Part shown: piece after piece, positions 9,168 to 18,202 of the stretch | Numbering within the stretch: the stretch's first letter is position 1 | Layout: each line of letters begins with the position of its first letter | Assembly (NCBI RefSeq): GCF_001983175.1 | Contig: NZ_MNPW01000001.1 | Location: 588,075-652,074, forward strand | Direction: 5' to 3' | Source of the DNA: Pseudomonas cedrina subsp. cedrina | Lineage (GTDB): Bacteria > Pseudomonadota > Gammaproteobacteria > Pseudomonadales > Pseudomonadaceae | DNA: 64,000 nucleotides | Notes under the pieces: model-generated | What the model was told of the DNA's origin: nothing | The model's database searches: none | What the model saw: the letters and a program-made list of their open reading frames with translations, nothing else | Position numbers and translations under genes: made by a program

Positions 9168-9635
9168 ATGATTAACGCCAAGCTGATGCAACTGGTGATC
9201 AACGCCTCTAACGACGGCATCGTCGTCGCCGAACGGGAAGGCCTGGACAAGCCGCTGATCTACGTCAACCCGGCATTCGAACGCATGACCGGCTACACGC
9301 TGGATGAAATCCTCTATCAGGATTGCCGCTTCCTGCAGTCGGGCGACCGCGATCAGCCGGCCCTGATGGCGATTCGGGAGGCGTTGGAAAGTGGCGGGGC
9401 CTGCCGCGAAATCCTGCGCAATTACCGCAAGGACGGCAGCCATTTCTGGAATGAACTGTCACTTTCAACAGTTTATAACGAGGCCGACAGGCAGACCTAT
9501 TTCGTCGGTGTGCAGAAGGACGTCACCTTGCAGGTCAAAGCCCAGCAGCGCGTCACCCAGTTGGAAGCTGAATTGGCCCAGGTGAAAGCCGAGCTGGCGT
9601 CGCTCAAAACGACGAGCGGATCTAACAAAATTTAG
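9168..9635 (+). CDS. Short LOV-domain blue-light photoreceptor
   Basis: The ATG at 9168 (MINAK) is chosen over the ATG at 9156 because it matches the start of known short LOV proteins of P. putida (PpSB1-LOV). It also puts the photoactive cysteine at residue 53, as in PpSB1-LOV. The FMN-binding motif is YQDCRFLQ, with NPAFERMTGY before it and NYRKDGSHFWNEL after it. The protein has one LOV domain plus a C-terminal coiled helix (about residues 120-150) and no output domain. In the dark FMN is bound; blue light forms a Cys-FMN adduct. It probably acts by protein contact, perhaps with the LitR-type regulator encoded 670 bp downstream. Confidence 0.93.
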   Translation: MINAKLMQLVINASNDGIVVAEREGLDKPLIYVNPAFERMTGYTLDEILYQDCRFLQSGDRDQPALMAIREALESGGACREILRNYRKDGSHFWNELSLSTVYNEADRQTYFVGVQKDVTLQVKAQQRVTQLEAELAQVKAELASLKTTSGSNKI

Positions 9636-9689
9636 AAAAAGGAGTCAGTAAAGGGGATAATGGCACTTTAACACTCCACCTATTGAGCA

Positions 9690-10301
9690 ATGGCGATGCA
9701 ACGCGACGCGCTTCTGACCCAGGATGAGCTGGAGTTCATTCAGAACATGCAGCACAACCCGCAACTCAACGTGCGGGATGCATCGTCGAGCCTGACGGTC
9801 AACGGTGGCGCGCAGATCCGCGACTTGCTCACCCGCCTGGCCGCTCATGACCATGTCACCATCCAGGCCCAGTTCGACAACCAGCAACTGACGTTTCCAC
9901 TGCAGCTGGTGGAGGATGAGTTTCATGCGGTCCACCTGCGCCTGGGCGTGCCGAGTATTTTCGAGGATGGGCCGATGATCCGGCCGTGGCGCCTGGTGCT
10001 TGAAACACCGGTGGCCCTGGAGAATATCAAGGGCAACCCAGGCGCGTTGTGGGTGCGCGAAGTGTCATTCAAGGGGGTGCTGATAGAAATTCGTGGCCGG
10101 ATCAAACCGCCCAAGACCTTTTCGCTGTGGTTCAGCCCTTCGGGCTATGAACGCATTGCGCTGCGCGGATCGTTCGAACGGGAAACCGCGCGTGGGCTGT
10201 TCGCCTACCGACTGAGCCAAGGCAGCGCCGATGAAACCGAGCGCCTGCGCCAGTTCATCCTGCACCAGCACCGCCTGGTTCACCCAGAAGTCCATGCTTG
10301 A
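9690..10301 (+). CDS. Uncharacterised protein with a degenerate PilZ-like segment
   Basis: The 203-residue soluble protein starts at ATG 9690 (or 9696); neither has a strong ribosome site. The gene lies 54 bases after the LOV gene and could share its transcript. The middle contains VREVSFKGVLIE, which recalls the PilZ c-di-GMP motif [D/N]xSxxG with Glu replacing Asp/Asn. A clear upstream RxxxR is not seen, so nucleotide binding is doubtful. Layout (N-terminal YcgR-like beta domain, then PilZ-like) is my inference. No enzyme motif was found. Confidence 0.55.
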   Translation: MAMQRDALLTQDELEFIQNMQHNPQLNVRDASSSLTVNGGAQIRDLLTRLAAHDHVTIQAQFDNQQLTFPLQLVEDEFHAVHLRLGVPSIFEDGPMIRPWRLVLETPVALENIKGNPGALWVREVSFKGVLIEIRGRIKPPKTFSLWFSPSGYERIALRGSFERETARGLFAYRLSQGSADETERLRQFILHQHRLVHPEVHA

Positions 10302-10303
10302 TA

Positions 10304-11254
10304 TCAGGTGTCGAGGCTACCGCTCAGGAAGAGCTGCAAGCGTCGTTGCATCAATTGCCCCTCATTACCCAGGCAGCCGATTGACGAGCCTGCCAGGCTT
10401 TCCTGCGCCAGGTCCGCTGCATCGCCGGCCAGCAACAACGGGCAATTCAACGTCAGCGCCAGGCGCTTGAGCCGCTGCGGCAGATCACTGCTGGGGGCAC
10501 GATTGGAAAACAGCACCAGGGCTTGCGGCTTGGTCTTTTCACAGACCAGGGTCAACTCATCGAACGGCTGGCCGACGCCCAGTAGTTTTACCGCAAGTTT
10601 GTCCGCCGCCATCAACAGGCCCGCGACCAACAACTCCAGCTCGCGGCATTCCCCGGCAATCGCCGCCACCAGCACGCGCGGCCCCGGCACGGCGGCGGCG
10701 GCCTGGAGGCGTTGCGCGGCACGCGAGCGCAGGAAGCTGTCGAAGAACAGCCATTCGCTGGCCTGGCCGAAACGCCCCTGGTGACGCAACAACTCCTGCC
10801 AGAGCGGCATGAGGATGTCTTGAAACACGATGGGCAGCGGATAATCGCAACAGAGCTGGCCGTAGAGCAGGTCCAACTGGCGGTCGTCGAACGCGCTGAT
10901 GGCCATGCGCAGCTGGCGTTGCCACTGGCGCCATTGCAGCGCAGCCTCGGAAACCGCGCCAGGTTCGCCGAACCGCTCGCCTCGCGCGAGGATCCTGGCG
11001 ACTTTACTCACCGCCACGCCACGTTCGATCCAGTCGAGAATCCGGTGCACCGTGTCGATGTCGTTGCGCGAATATAACCGGTGCCCGCTTTCGGTGCGGG
11101 TGGGCTGGATAAGGCCGTAGCGCCGCTCCCAGGCACGCAAGGTCACCGGGTTGACGCCGGTCAGCCGAGCGACTTCACGAATCGGGAAAAGGTCAGCGCA
11201 AGCGGGTGCGTTCACTGGGGATGTTTCGCGCTGGGGAGCAATAATTTCGGGCAT
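10304..11254 (-). CDS. MerR-family regulator, class II LitR/CarH type without B12 ligands
   Basis: Residues 22-90 form a MerR winged helix (FPIREVARLTGVNPVTLRAW). The rest follows the CarH/LitR layout of a helical bundle plus a Rossmann-like B12-type domain. The residues that hold cobalamin are changed: the E-H pair of CarH is E167-W168, and the GERHE His is Arg in GECRE (201-205). B12 sensing is therefore unlikely. In P. putida, B12-less LitR proteins (PplR) take their light input from a short LOV protein; the LOV gene next door makes the same scheme likely here. It converges on the PilZ-like gene with a 2-bp gap and is divergent from the ABM gene. Confidence 0.88.
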   Translation of the reverse strand: MPEIIAPQRETSPVNAPACADLFPIREVARLTGVNPVTLRAWERRYGLIQPTRTESGHRLYSRNDIDTVHRILDWIERGVAVSKVARILARGERFGEPGAVSEAALQWRQWQRQLRMAISAFDDRQLDLLYGQLCCDYPLPIVFQDILMPLWQELLRHQGRFGQASEWLFFDSFLRSRAAQRLQAAAAVPGPRVLVAAIAGECRELELLVAGLLMAADKLAVKLLGVGQPFDELTLVCEKTKPQALVLFSNRAPSSDLPQRLKRLALTLNCPLLLAGDAADLAQESLAGSSIGCLGNEGQLMQRRLQLFLSGSLDT

Positions 11255-11357
11255 TAGAGGTCAAGAACATCCGTGTCGATGTGGGGCCTATTTAACGCTT
11301 ATTCGGCGGGCCGATTCAAGTTGCACGATGGGCCGACCAAAGTATCTGGCGTATTTC

Positions 11358-11393
11358 GCTGAAACAGGAATAATCCTTGCCTGTTATTTCAGC
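11358..11393. promoter_or_regulatory. Imperfect inverted repeat in the LitR/ABM intergenic region
   Basis: GCTGAAA (11358-11364) and TTTCAGC (11387-11393) form a 7-bp inverted repeat with inner CAGG/CCTG partners. It lies midway between the divergent regulator and ABM gene starts. It could be an operator or the stem of a leader hairpin; no known LitR site was matched. Confidence 0.3.
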
Positions 11394-11469
11394 AAAGCTG
11401 CAGCACCCCGCAGCTTCGTTTGTGCGCCGCCTACCCGGCCCAGCGCACCCGTCTATCCGGAGATACACA

Positions 11470-12027
11470 ATGTCTACCTCTCCCGTCACCCTGATGGTTG
11501 TGCGCCGCGTGGCCAAGGGTCGCTACGAAGAACTGATGGCCTGGCTGCGTGAAGGCGAGCAATTGGCCACCGACTTTCCCGGTTACCTGGGCTCAGGCGT
11601 GCTTGCACCGCCGCCCCATGATGATGAATTCCAGATTATCTTCCGCTTTGCCGATGAAAAAACCCTGCATGCCTGGGAGTTTTCCGCATCGCGCAGTGCC
11701 TGGCTGGGCCGTGGCAGCGAATTGTTTGCCGACCCGTCCGAGCACCGCGTACGCGGCATCGACGGCTGGTTCGGCGCGGCAGGCGCGCGGCCACCACGCT
11801 GGAAGCAGGCTGTGGCGATCTGGCTGGCGTTTTTCCCGGTATCGCTGCTGTTCAACTTTGTGCTGGGCCCGCTGCTCAATGAACTGGCGCTGCTGCCCCG
11901 TGTGCTGGTCAGCACCCTGGCGCTGACGCCCTTGATGGTTTACCTGTTTATTCCGTTGTCCACGCACCTGTTGGCGAACTGGCTGCACCCAACCCCTGCG
12001 CGCAAGGTGCGTGAAGCCGCGGCTTGA
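11470..12027 (+). CDS. ABM (antibiotic biosynthesis monooxygenase) domain membrane protein
   Basis: The ATG at 11470 has GGAG upstream and gives 185 residues. Residues 5-95 look like a ferredoxin-fold ABM domain (VTLMVVRRVAKGRYEELMAW, PGYLGSG, WEFSASRSAWL). Two hydrophobic helices follow (WLAFFPVSLLFNFVLG and TLALTPLMVYLFIPL), ending in a basic tail, so the domain is tethered to the inner membrane. Such DUF-like ABM-TM proteins have no settled substrate. Its promoter faces that of the LitR-type regulator, which suggests light control. Confidence 0.75.
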   Translation: MSTSPVTLMVVRRVAKGRYEELMAWLREGEQLATDFPGYLGSGVLAPPPHDDEFQIIFRFADEKTLHAWEFSASRSAWLGRGSELFADPSEHRVRGIDGWFGAAGARPPRWKQAVAIWLAFFPVSLLFNFVLGPLLNELALLPRVLVSTLALTPLMVYLFIPLSTHLLANWLHPTPARKVREAAA

Positions 12028-12084
12028 GCACAGGGGCGACGCGCGCTGGTATAGTTTCACCCTGCCAGCGACCCGAGCCTCCCA

Positions 12085-12795
12085 ATGACTGCAACGAACG
12101 CCCCGATCCTGATCACCGGTGCCGGCCAGCGTGTTGGCCTGCATTGCGCCCAACGCCTGCTGGACGAGGGCCACCCGGTGATTTTCAGCTACCGCAGCGA
12201 GCGGCCCGGCGTGCACGCGTTGCGCGAGCGCGGTGCGATCGGCATTTTTGCGGATTTCAGCGATGAAGCCGGGATCCTGGCGTTTATCGCTGAACTGAAC
12301 ACCCATACCCAAAGCCTGCGGGCGATCATTCACAACGCCTCGGCCTGGGTCGCTGAAACGCCTGGCGACGAAAGCCGTGCCTTCGTCGACATGTTCAGCG
12401 TGCACATGCTTGCGCCGTACCTCATCAACCTGCATTGTTCACCCTTGCTGCAACGCTCGGCACCGGCCGACATCGTGCACATCAGCGACGACGTCGTGCG
12501 CAAGGGCAGCCGTCAACACATCGCGTACTGCGCGACCAAGGCCGGCCTCGACAGCTTGACGCTGTCGTTTGCCGCGCAGTTCGCACCCTCGATCAAGGTC
12601 AACGGCATCGCCCCGGCGATGGTGATGTTCAACCAGGGCGATGACGACGCCTACCGCGCCAAGGTGCTGGCCAAGTCGGCCCTGGGCATCGAGCCCGGCC
12701 CCGAGGTGATCTACCAGAGCGTGCGTTACCTGCTGGACAACCCCTATGTCACCGGTACCACCCTGACCGTCAACGGCGGGCGGCATATCAAGTAG
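12085..12795 (+). CDS. folM: Dihydromonapterin reductase FolM
   Basis: This 236-residue SDR-fold protein has the glycine motif in the FolM form TGAGQRVG, the NAS motif in HNASAW, the catalytic YCATK, and the late VNGIAPAMV. FolM reduces dihydromonapterin to tetrahydromonapterin, the cofactor of Pseudomonas phenylalanine hydroxylase. The folE and folX genes follow at once, completing the GTP-to-tetrahydromonapterin route. Confidence 0.9.
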   Translation: MTATNAPILITGAGQRVGLHCAQRLLDEGHPVIFSYRSERPGVHALRERGAIGIFADFSDEAGILAFIAELNTHTQSLRAIIHNASAWVAETPGDESRAFVDMFSVHMLAPYLINLHCSPLLQRSAPADIVHISDDVVRKGSRQHIAYCATKAGLDSLTLSFAAQFAPSIKVNGIAPAMVMFNQGDDDAYRAKVLAKSALGIEPGPEVIYQSVRYLLDNPYVTGTTLTVNGGRHIK

Positions 12796-12814
12796 CCGTT
12801 TTTGAGGATGTTGT

Positions 12815-13375
12815 ATGACTTTGTCCCTGCCCCAACACTACCGCGAGATCCTCAAAGGCCTGGGTGAAGACCCGGAGCGCGAAGGCTTGCTCGACACGCC
12901 CAAGCGCGCTGCCAAGGCCATGCAATACCTGTGTCATGGCTACGAACAGAACCTGGAAGAAATCGTCAACGGCGCGCTGTTCGCATCTGACAATGACGAG
13001 ATGGTGATCCTCAAGGACATCGAGCTCTATTCATTGTGCGAACACCACCTGCTGCCCTTTATCGGCAAGGCCCATGTGGCCTATATTCCGACCGGCAAGG
13101 TGCTGGGCCTGTCGAAACTGGCGCGCATCGTCGACATGTTCGCCCGGCGTCTGCAGATCCAGGAAAACCTCACGCGGCAAATCGCCGACGCCATCCAGGA
13201 CGTGACCCAGGCCGCCGGCGTGGCCGTGGTGATCGAGGCCAGGCACATGTGCATGATGATGCGCGGCGTGGAAAAACAGAATTCAACCATGAACACCTCC
13301 GTGATGCTCGGCGCGTTCCGCGAGTCGACCACCACGCGCATGGAGTTCCTGCAACTGATCGGACGGAGCAAGTAG
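12815..13375 (+). CDS. folE: GTP cyclohydrolase I FolE
   Basis: The 186-residue product has the zinc and catalytic motifs [20 protein letters not shown] and [11 protein letters not shown], with the expected Cys/His residues. It converts GTP to 7,8-dihydroneopterin triphosphate. A GAGGA box precedes the ATG. It is 19 bp after folM and 2 bp before folX, so the three genes form an operon. Confidence 0.95.
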   Translation: MTLSLPQHYREILKGLGEDPEREGLLDTPKRAAKAMQYLCHGYEQNLEEIVNGALFASDNDEMVILKDIELYSLCEHHLLPFIGKAHVAYIPTGKVLGLSKLARIVDMFARRLQIQENLTRQIADAIQDVTQAAGVAVVIEARHMCMMMRGVEKQNSTMNTSVMLGAFRESTTTRMEFLQLIGRSK

Positions 13376-13377
13376 CA

Positions 13378-13749
13378 ATGCCACAACTTCAACCAGGCAT
13401 GGCACGCATCCGGGTCAAGGACCTGTGCCTGCGCACCTATATCGGCATCAATGAGGACGAAATCCTCAACAAGCAGGATGTGCTGATCAACCTGACCATC
13501 CTGTATGCCGCCCAGGAAGCCGTGCGCGACAACGACATCGACCACGCGCTGAACTACCGCACCATCACCAAGGCGATCATCGCCCATGTCGAAGGCAACC
13601 GCTTTGCCCTGCTGGAGCGCCTGACCCAGGAAGTGCTGGACCTGGTGATGGGCAATGACTCGGTGCTGTACGCCGAGGTCGAAGTGGACAAGCCCCATGC
13701 GCTGCGCTTTGCCGAATCGGTGTCGATTACCCTGGCGGCCAGCCGCTAA
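13378..13749 (+). CDS. folX: Dihydroneopterin triphosphate 2'-epimerase FolX
   Basis: The 123-residue protein starts at ATG 13378, with GGAG inside the end of folE. It is of FolB/FolX type: [18 protein letters not shown] at the N-terminus, the DHALNYRTI motif, and a late [16 protein letters not shown]. Its place between folE and downstream genes, with folM in the operon, supports the epimerase FolX rather than the aldolase FolB. Confidence 0.9.
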   Translation: MPQLQPGMARIRVKDLCLRTYIGINEDEILNKQDVLINLTILYAAQEAVRDNDIDHALNYRTITKAIIAHVEGNRFALLERLTQEVLDLVMGNDSVLYAEVEVDKPHALRFAESVSITLAASR

Positions 13750-13771
13750 CCCTGAACCTGCAGTGAGCCTT

Positions 13772-14068
13772 ATGAACGATCAACAACGCCTCGAACTCGA
13801 AGCCGCCGCTTTCCGCCGGCTGGTGGCCCATCTGGACAGCCGCAAGGATGTGCAGAACATCGACCTCATGAACCTCTCGGGTTTCTGCCGCAACTGCTTG
13901 TCCAAGTGGTACAAGGCCGAAGCCGATGAGCGCCAGATCGAGCTGAGCCTGGATGACGCCCGCGAAGTGGTGTACGGCATGCCCTACGCCGAATGGAAAG
14001 CCCAGTACCAGAAAGAAGCCAGCGCCGACCAGCAGGCCGCGTTTGCCAAAGGAAAAACCCATGACTGA
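13772..14068 (+). CDS. DUF1244 family protein
   Basis: This 98-residue protein has the family hallmark NLSGFCRNCLSKWY, including a CxxC pair that could bind metal. The function of the family is unknown. It lies 22 bp after folX. Its last 8 bases overlap the start of the next gene (ATGACTGA), so the two are coupled. Confidence 0.85.
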   Translation: MNDQQRLELEAAAFRRLVAHLDSRKDVQNIDLMNLSGFCRNCLSKWYKAEADERQIELSLDDAREVVYGMPYAEWKAQYQKEASADQQAAFAKGKTHD

Positions 14069-14399
14069 TTTGAACACCCTGCGCGCCAGCCTCGACAGCG
14101 GCGAACATGTTTTTGCCGATACCCTGGCCTTTGTTGCTGCCGGTTACGACTATCAGCCGCAAGCCTTTACCAATGGCGATGTGGAAAACGCTGCCGGACA
14201 GAACGAAGGTTCATGCAAGACCTTGGGTCTGGCGTTGCTGGAAGGGTTGAGCGATCAGCAAGCGCTGCTGGCGTTTGGTGAGCATTACCGTTCGGTGGTG
14301 GCCACGCCTGAGGGCAGTGACCATGGCAATATCCGGGCGTTGATTGCCCATGGTTTGGCGGGTGTGAAATTTACTGCGCCACCCCTGACCCGCCGCTGA
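14061..14399 (+). CDS. HopJ family protein
   Basis: This 112-residue protein matches the HopJ family (VFADTLAFVAAGYDYQPQAF, NEGSCKTLGLALLEGLS, HGNIRALIAHG). The name comes from a plant-pathogen effector, but homologues are widespread in non-pathogens and linked to core genes, so a housekeeping role is more likely. It overlaps DUF1244 by 8 bases. Confidence 0.8.
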   Translation: MTDLNTLRASLDSGEHVFADTLAFVAAGYDYQPQAFTNGDVENAAGQNEGSCKTLGLALLEGLSDQQALLAFGEHYRSVVATPEGSDHGNIRALIAHGLAGVKFTAPPLTRR

Positions 14400-14421
14400 T
14401 TCAATTTGAAAACCCGGTCAG

Positions 14422-14493
14422 TGTGGGAGCCGGGCTTGCCCGCGATGGCGGTGTGACTGATACACCGCCATCGCAGGCAAGCCAGCTCCCACA
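14422..14493. repeat. REPIN
   Basis: Inverted REP cores TGTGGGAGCCGGGCTTGCC and GGCAAGCCAGCTCCCACA are joined by a spacer whose own ends pair (GCGATGGCGGTGT/ACACCGCCATCGC). It lies between the ends of the converging HopJ and trxB genes. Confidence 0.9.
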
Positions 14494-14543
14494 GTGATTG
14501 GGTTAGCACTTCAAGATGGCGGCGCTGTTTAAATCCCGCGCAT

Positions 14544-14574
14544 AAAAAAACCGGCCTCGCAGCCGGTTTTTTTG
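14544..14574. terminator. Bidirectional terminator between HopJ and trxB genes
   Basis: A run of A precedes AACCGGC, a CTCGCA loop, then GCCGGTT followed by a run of T. It serves the rightward fol operon and the leftward trxB gene. Confidence 0.9.
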
Positions 14575-14585
14575 GTTCAACAGGT

Positions 14586-15551
<966 letters not shown>

Positions 15552-15829
15552 TCACTCCTATCGACCGCCCGGACTACAAGGCGGCTGGAATAAAAAAGGG
15601 ACCACGAAGCACTTGGGGAAGGCTTGAACTCGCGGGCCCTGAAAATAATGGATGCAGCGTATCGAGGGGGGCAAGATTAAGGAAATACGCAATAACAATC
15701 CAGCTCATAGGCGGTCTCTATGCAGTCGAGCCGGTTGATCGACACGTTTGTTTCTGCTGATGTCGCCGCTTTCGCCCAAGAGGTAAAGCCGGTAAGGTCG
15801 GCGCGTTCGTCCCTTGCTCGGAGTTCTCC

Positions 15830-16597
15830 ATGCCCGCCCCTGTTCTTTCCGGCCCGCAATACCTGCGTGAAGGCCTCAAACTGGTGTTGAGCCCTGGCTT
15901 GCGCCTGTTTGTACTGCTGCCGCTGGCGATCAACCTGGTGCTGTTCGTCGGCTTGATCTATTTCGCCGGTCATCAGTTCAGCCTATGGGTCGACCACCTG
16001 ATGCCGACGCTGCCGAACTGGCTGAGCTTCCTGAATTACCTGATCTGGCCGCTGTTTGTGGTGCTGGTGGTATTGATGGTGTTTTTCACCTTCACCATGC
16101 TGGCCAACATCATCGCGGCGCCGTTCAATGGCTTTCTCTCGGAGAAAGTCGAAGTGGTGGTGCGCGGCACCGATGATTTCCCGGCCTTCAGCTGGGGCGA
16201 GCTGATCGCCATGGTGCCGCGCACCCTGGCGCGGGAAATGCGCAAGCTGGGCTACTTCCTGCCGCGGGCCATCGGCTTGTTTATCCTCTCGTTCATTCCC
16301 GTGGTCAACCTGATCGCCGCGCCGTTGTGGCTGTTGTTTGGCGTGTGGATGATGGCGATCCAATACATCGACTACCCGGCCGACAACCACAAGCTGGGCT
16401 GGAACGAAATGCTCGCCTGGCTGCGCCAGAAACGCTGGCAGAGCATGAGCTTCGGCGGCATCGTTTACCTGGTGTTGCTGGTGCCGGTGGTCAACCTGCT
16501 GATGATGCCGGCGGCGGTGGCCGGCGCGACGTTGTTCTGGGTGCGCGAACAAGGGGCCGAGGCGATGGCGCAGCAGCAAAAAGTGACCCAGTCATAA
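15830..16597 (+). CDS. cysZ: Sulfate transporter CysZ
   Basis: The 255-residue membrane protein has about four long hydrophobic segments. Family signatures are [18 protein letters not shown] at the N-terminus and [12 protein letters not shown] after the second helix. CysZ is a channel-like sulfate importer of the inner membrane feeding cysteine synthesis. It is divergent from trxB across a 281-bp gap in which I see no other gene. Confidence 0.93.
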   Translation: MPAPVLSGPQYLREGLKLVLSPGLRLFVLLPLAINLVLFVGLIYFAGHQFSLWVDHLMPTLPNWLSFLNYLIWPLFVVLVVLMVFFTFTMLANIIAAPFNGFLSEKVEVVVRGTDDFPAFSWGELIAMVPRTLAREMRKLGYFLPRAIGLFILSFIPVVNLIAAPLWLLFGVWMMAIQYIDYPADNHKLGWNEMLAWLRQKRWQSMSFGGIVYLVLLVPVVNLLMMPAAVAGATLFWVREQGAEAMAQQQKVTQS

Positions 16598-16651
16598 ATC
16601 CATCATGCCGTTGACACAATGACGACATGGCCCACGACGACACTGTGGGTC

Positions 16652-17830
16652 ATGACGACAGCTTCGCTCCACATCACGCTCATCACCGAAACCTTCCCGC
16701 CCGAGATCAACGGGGTGGCCAATACCCTTGGCCGCCTGTGCGAGGGCCTGCGTGCACGCGGCCATCAAGTCGAGCTGGTGCGACCGCGCCAGGGCGCCGA
16801 CCAGAGCCGTCCCAGCGACGACGCATTGCTGCTGTGCCGCGGCTGGCCGCTGCCGGGTTACCCAGGCCTGCAATGGGGCCAGTCGTCGATGCACAAGTTG
16901 CTGCGACGCTGGACGCGCCAACGCCCGGACGTGTTGTATATCGCCACCGAGGGGCCGCTGGGGCTGTCGGCGTTGCGCGCGGCGAGGCGCCTGGGGATCA
17001 GCGTCGTCAGCGGTTTTCATACCAATTTCCAGCAGTATTCGAACCAGTACGGCTTGAGCTTGCTCAGCCGCATGGTCACTCACTACCTGCGCTGGTTTCA
17101 TAACCGCTCGAGCCTGACCCTGGTGCCCAGCGCCAGCCAGCGCCTGGAGCTGGAACGCAAGCACTTCGAACGGCTGGGGATGTTATCGCGGGGAGTGGAC
17201 AGCCAATTGTTCCATCCAGCGAAACGCGATAACGCGCTGCGCGAAAGCTGGGCCTTGAACAGCGGGCAAACCGCTGTCCTTTATGTGGGCAGACTGGCGC
17301 ACGAAAAGAACCTTGGGTTGCTCAAGCGGTGCTTCGAGACTTTGCAGGCCGCCTACGCACAGCGCCAGATGAAACTGATCATCGTCGGCGATGGCCCGCA
17401 GCGGGCAATGATGGAAAAGGACCTGCCGGAGGCGATCTTCTGCGGCGCCTTGCGCGGTGAAGAACTGGCGCGGCACTACGCGTCAGGTGATGTGTTCCTG
17501 TTCCCCAGCCTGACCGAAACGTTCGGCAACGTGGTGCTGGAAGCGATGGCATCGGGGTTGGGCGTCGTGGCCTACGACCAGGCGGCCGCAACCCAGCATA
17601 TTCGCCATGGCTACAACGGAGTATTGGCGATGCCGGGAGACGAGAACGCGTTTTGCGAGGCCGCCAATTGGCTGCTGGAGGACGCCGAAAGCCTGCGTCG
17701 CATGCGCCTCAATGCGCGCCAGCATGCGAGCCGCCAGGGCTGGCCGGCGATTATCGAGCAGTTCGAGAACCAGTTACGAGGTGTATGCGGGGAGCACACT
17801 GTGATGCCCTCGCTGCCTTACGCAAAATAG
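16652..17830 (+). CDS. GT4-family glycosyltransferase
   Basis: The ATG at 16652 is preferred because it directly precedes the first Rossmann strand (ITLITETFPPEINGVANTL). An ATG at 16619 is also in frame; both have weak ribosome sites. The 392-residue product has the GT-B layout, with GFHTNF, LYVGRLAHEKNL, VGDGPQ and the C-terminal E-x7-E type FPSLTETFGNVVLEAMA. It resembles enzymes that add mannose or glucuronate to lipids (MgtA-type). The acceptor is unknown. Confidence 0.88.
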   Translation: MTTASLHITLITETFPPEINGVANTLGRLCEGLRARGHQVELVRPRQGADQSRPSDDALLLCRGWPLPGYPGLQWGQSSMHKLLRRWTRQRPDVLYIATEGPLGLSALRAARRLGISVVSGFHTNFQQYSNQYGLSLLSRMVTHYLRWFHNRSSLTLVPSASQRLELERKHFERLGMLSRGVDSQLFHPAKRDNALRESWALNSGQTAVLYVGRLAHEKNLGLLKRCFETLQAAYAQRQMKLIIVGDGPQRAMMEKDLPEAIFCGALRGEELARHYASGDVFLFPSLTETFGNVVLEAMASGLGVVAYDQAAATQHIRHGYNGVLAMPGDENAFCEAANWLLEDAESLRRMRLNARQHASRQGWPAIIEQFENQLRGVCGEHTVMPSLPYAK

Positions 17831-17972
17831 AAAGCCCACGGGGCACACCATCGTTTGACTGCGCATGGGAAGATTTACTTGATATTTAAGTTGGGAACGA
17901 GCAGCGCCCGCTTACCAATCATTGATACCTGCTGCTTTAAGCAGGGCCTTTGAATCAATGGAGAGATCGATC

Positions 17973-18149
17973 ATGCCAATTTATGGAATGGGTGTACGAA
18001 ACGGAGTCAACATGCCAAATGCAGAATGGACACGTCAGCAACAATGGTTGGATCAGTCTCGAGCAGAACCGCCCGTCTACGGCCAGGCTGGGCATCAAAA
18101 AGATCCGAACAAAATTGATCACCGCAACGAGCTGAGTAAAAGACCGTAG
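17973..18149 (+). CDS. Small hypothetical protein, 58 residues
   Basis: An ATG at 17973 with GGAG 11 bases upstream opens a 58-codon frame (MPIYGMGVRNGVNMPN at the start, Arg/Lys-rich end). It is soluble, charged and rich in Gln/Asn, with no known motif. The surrounding DNA is more AT-rich than the neighbours. A hairpin CCTGCT/AGCAGG at 17931-17946 lies upstream. It could be a stress or phage-type small protein; function unknown. Confidence 0.55.
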   Translation: MPIYGMGVRNGVNMPNAEWTRQQQWLDQSRAEPPVYGQAGHQKDPNKIDHRNELSKRP

Positions 18150-18171
18150 TATTAATCACCCGTGCAGCAAA

Positions 18172-18195
18172 ACTCCCTGTGCATGCACAGGGAGT
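18172..18195. terminator. Perfect 24-bp palindrome, probable terminator of the ene-reductase gene
   Basis: ACTCCCTGTGCA is followed directly by its reverse complement TGCACAGGGAGT. On the minus strand the stem is followed by TTTTGCTG, a short U tract, 8 bases after the stop of the OYE gene. It could also stop the 58-codon gene in the other direction. Confidence 0.6.
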
Positions 18196-18202
18196 CCAGC
18201 CC

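Noticed and set aside
14061..14399. Type III effector HopJ as a virulence factor
   Set aside because: No hrp box, secretion genes or effector-like composition; it is coupled to a housekeeping operon.
17950..18135. Alternative overlapping frame of 61 codons in the small-gene region
   Set aside because: Frame at 17973 has the better ribosome site and composition; the overlap cannot both be coding with any support.
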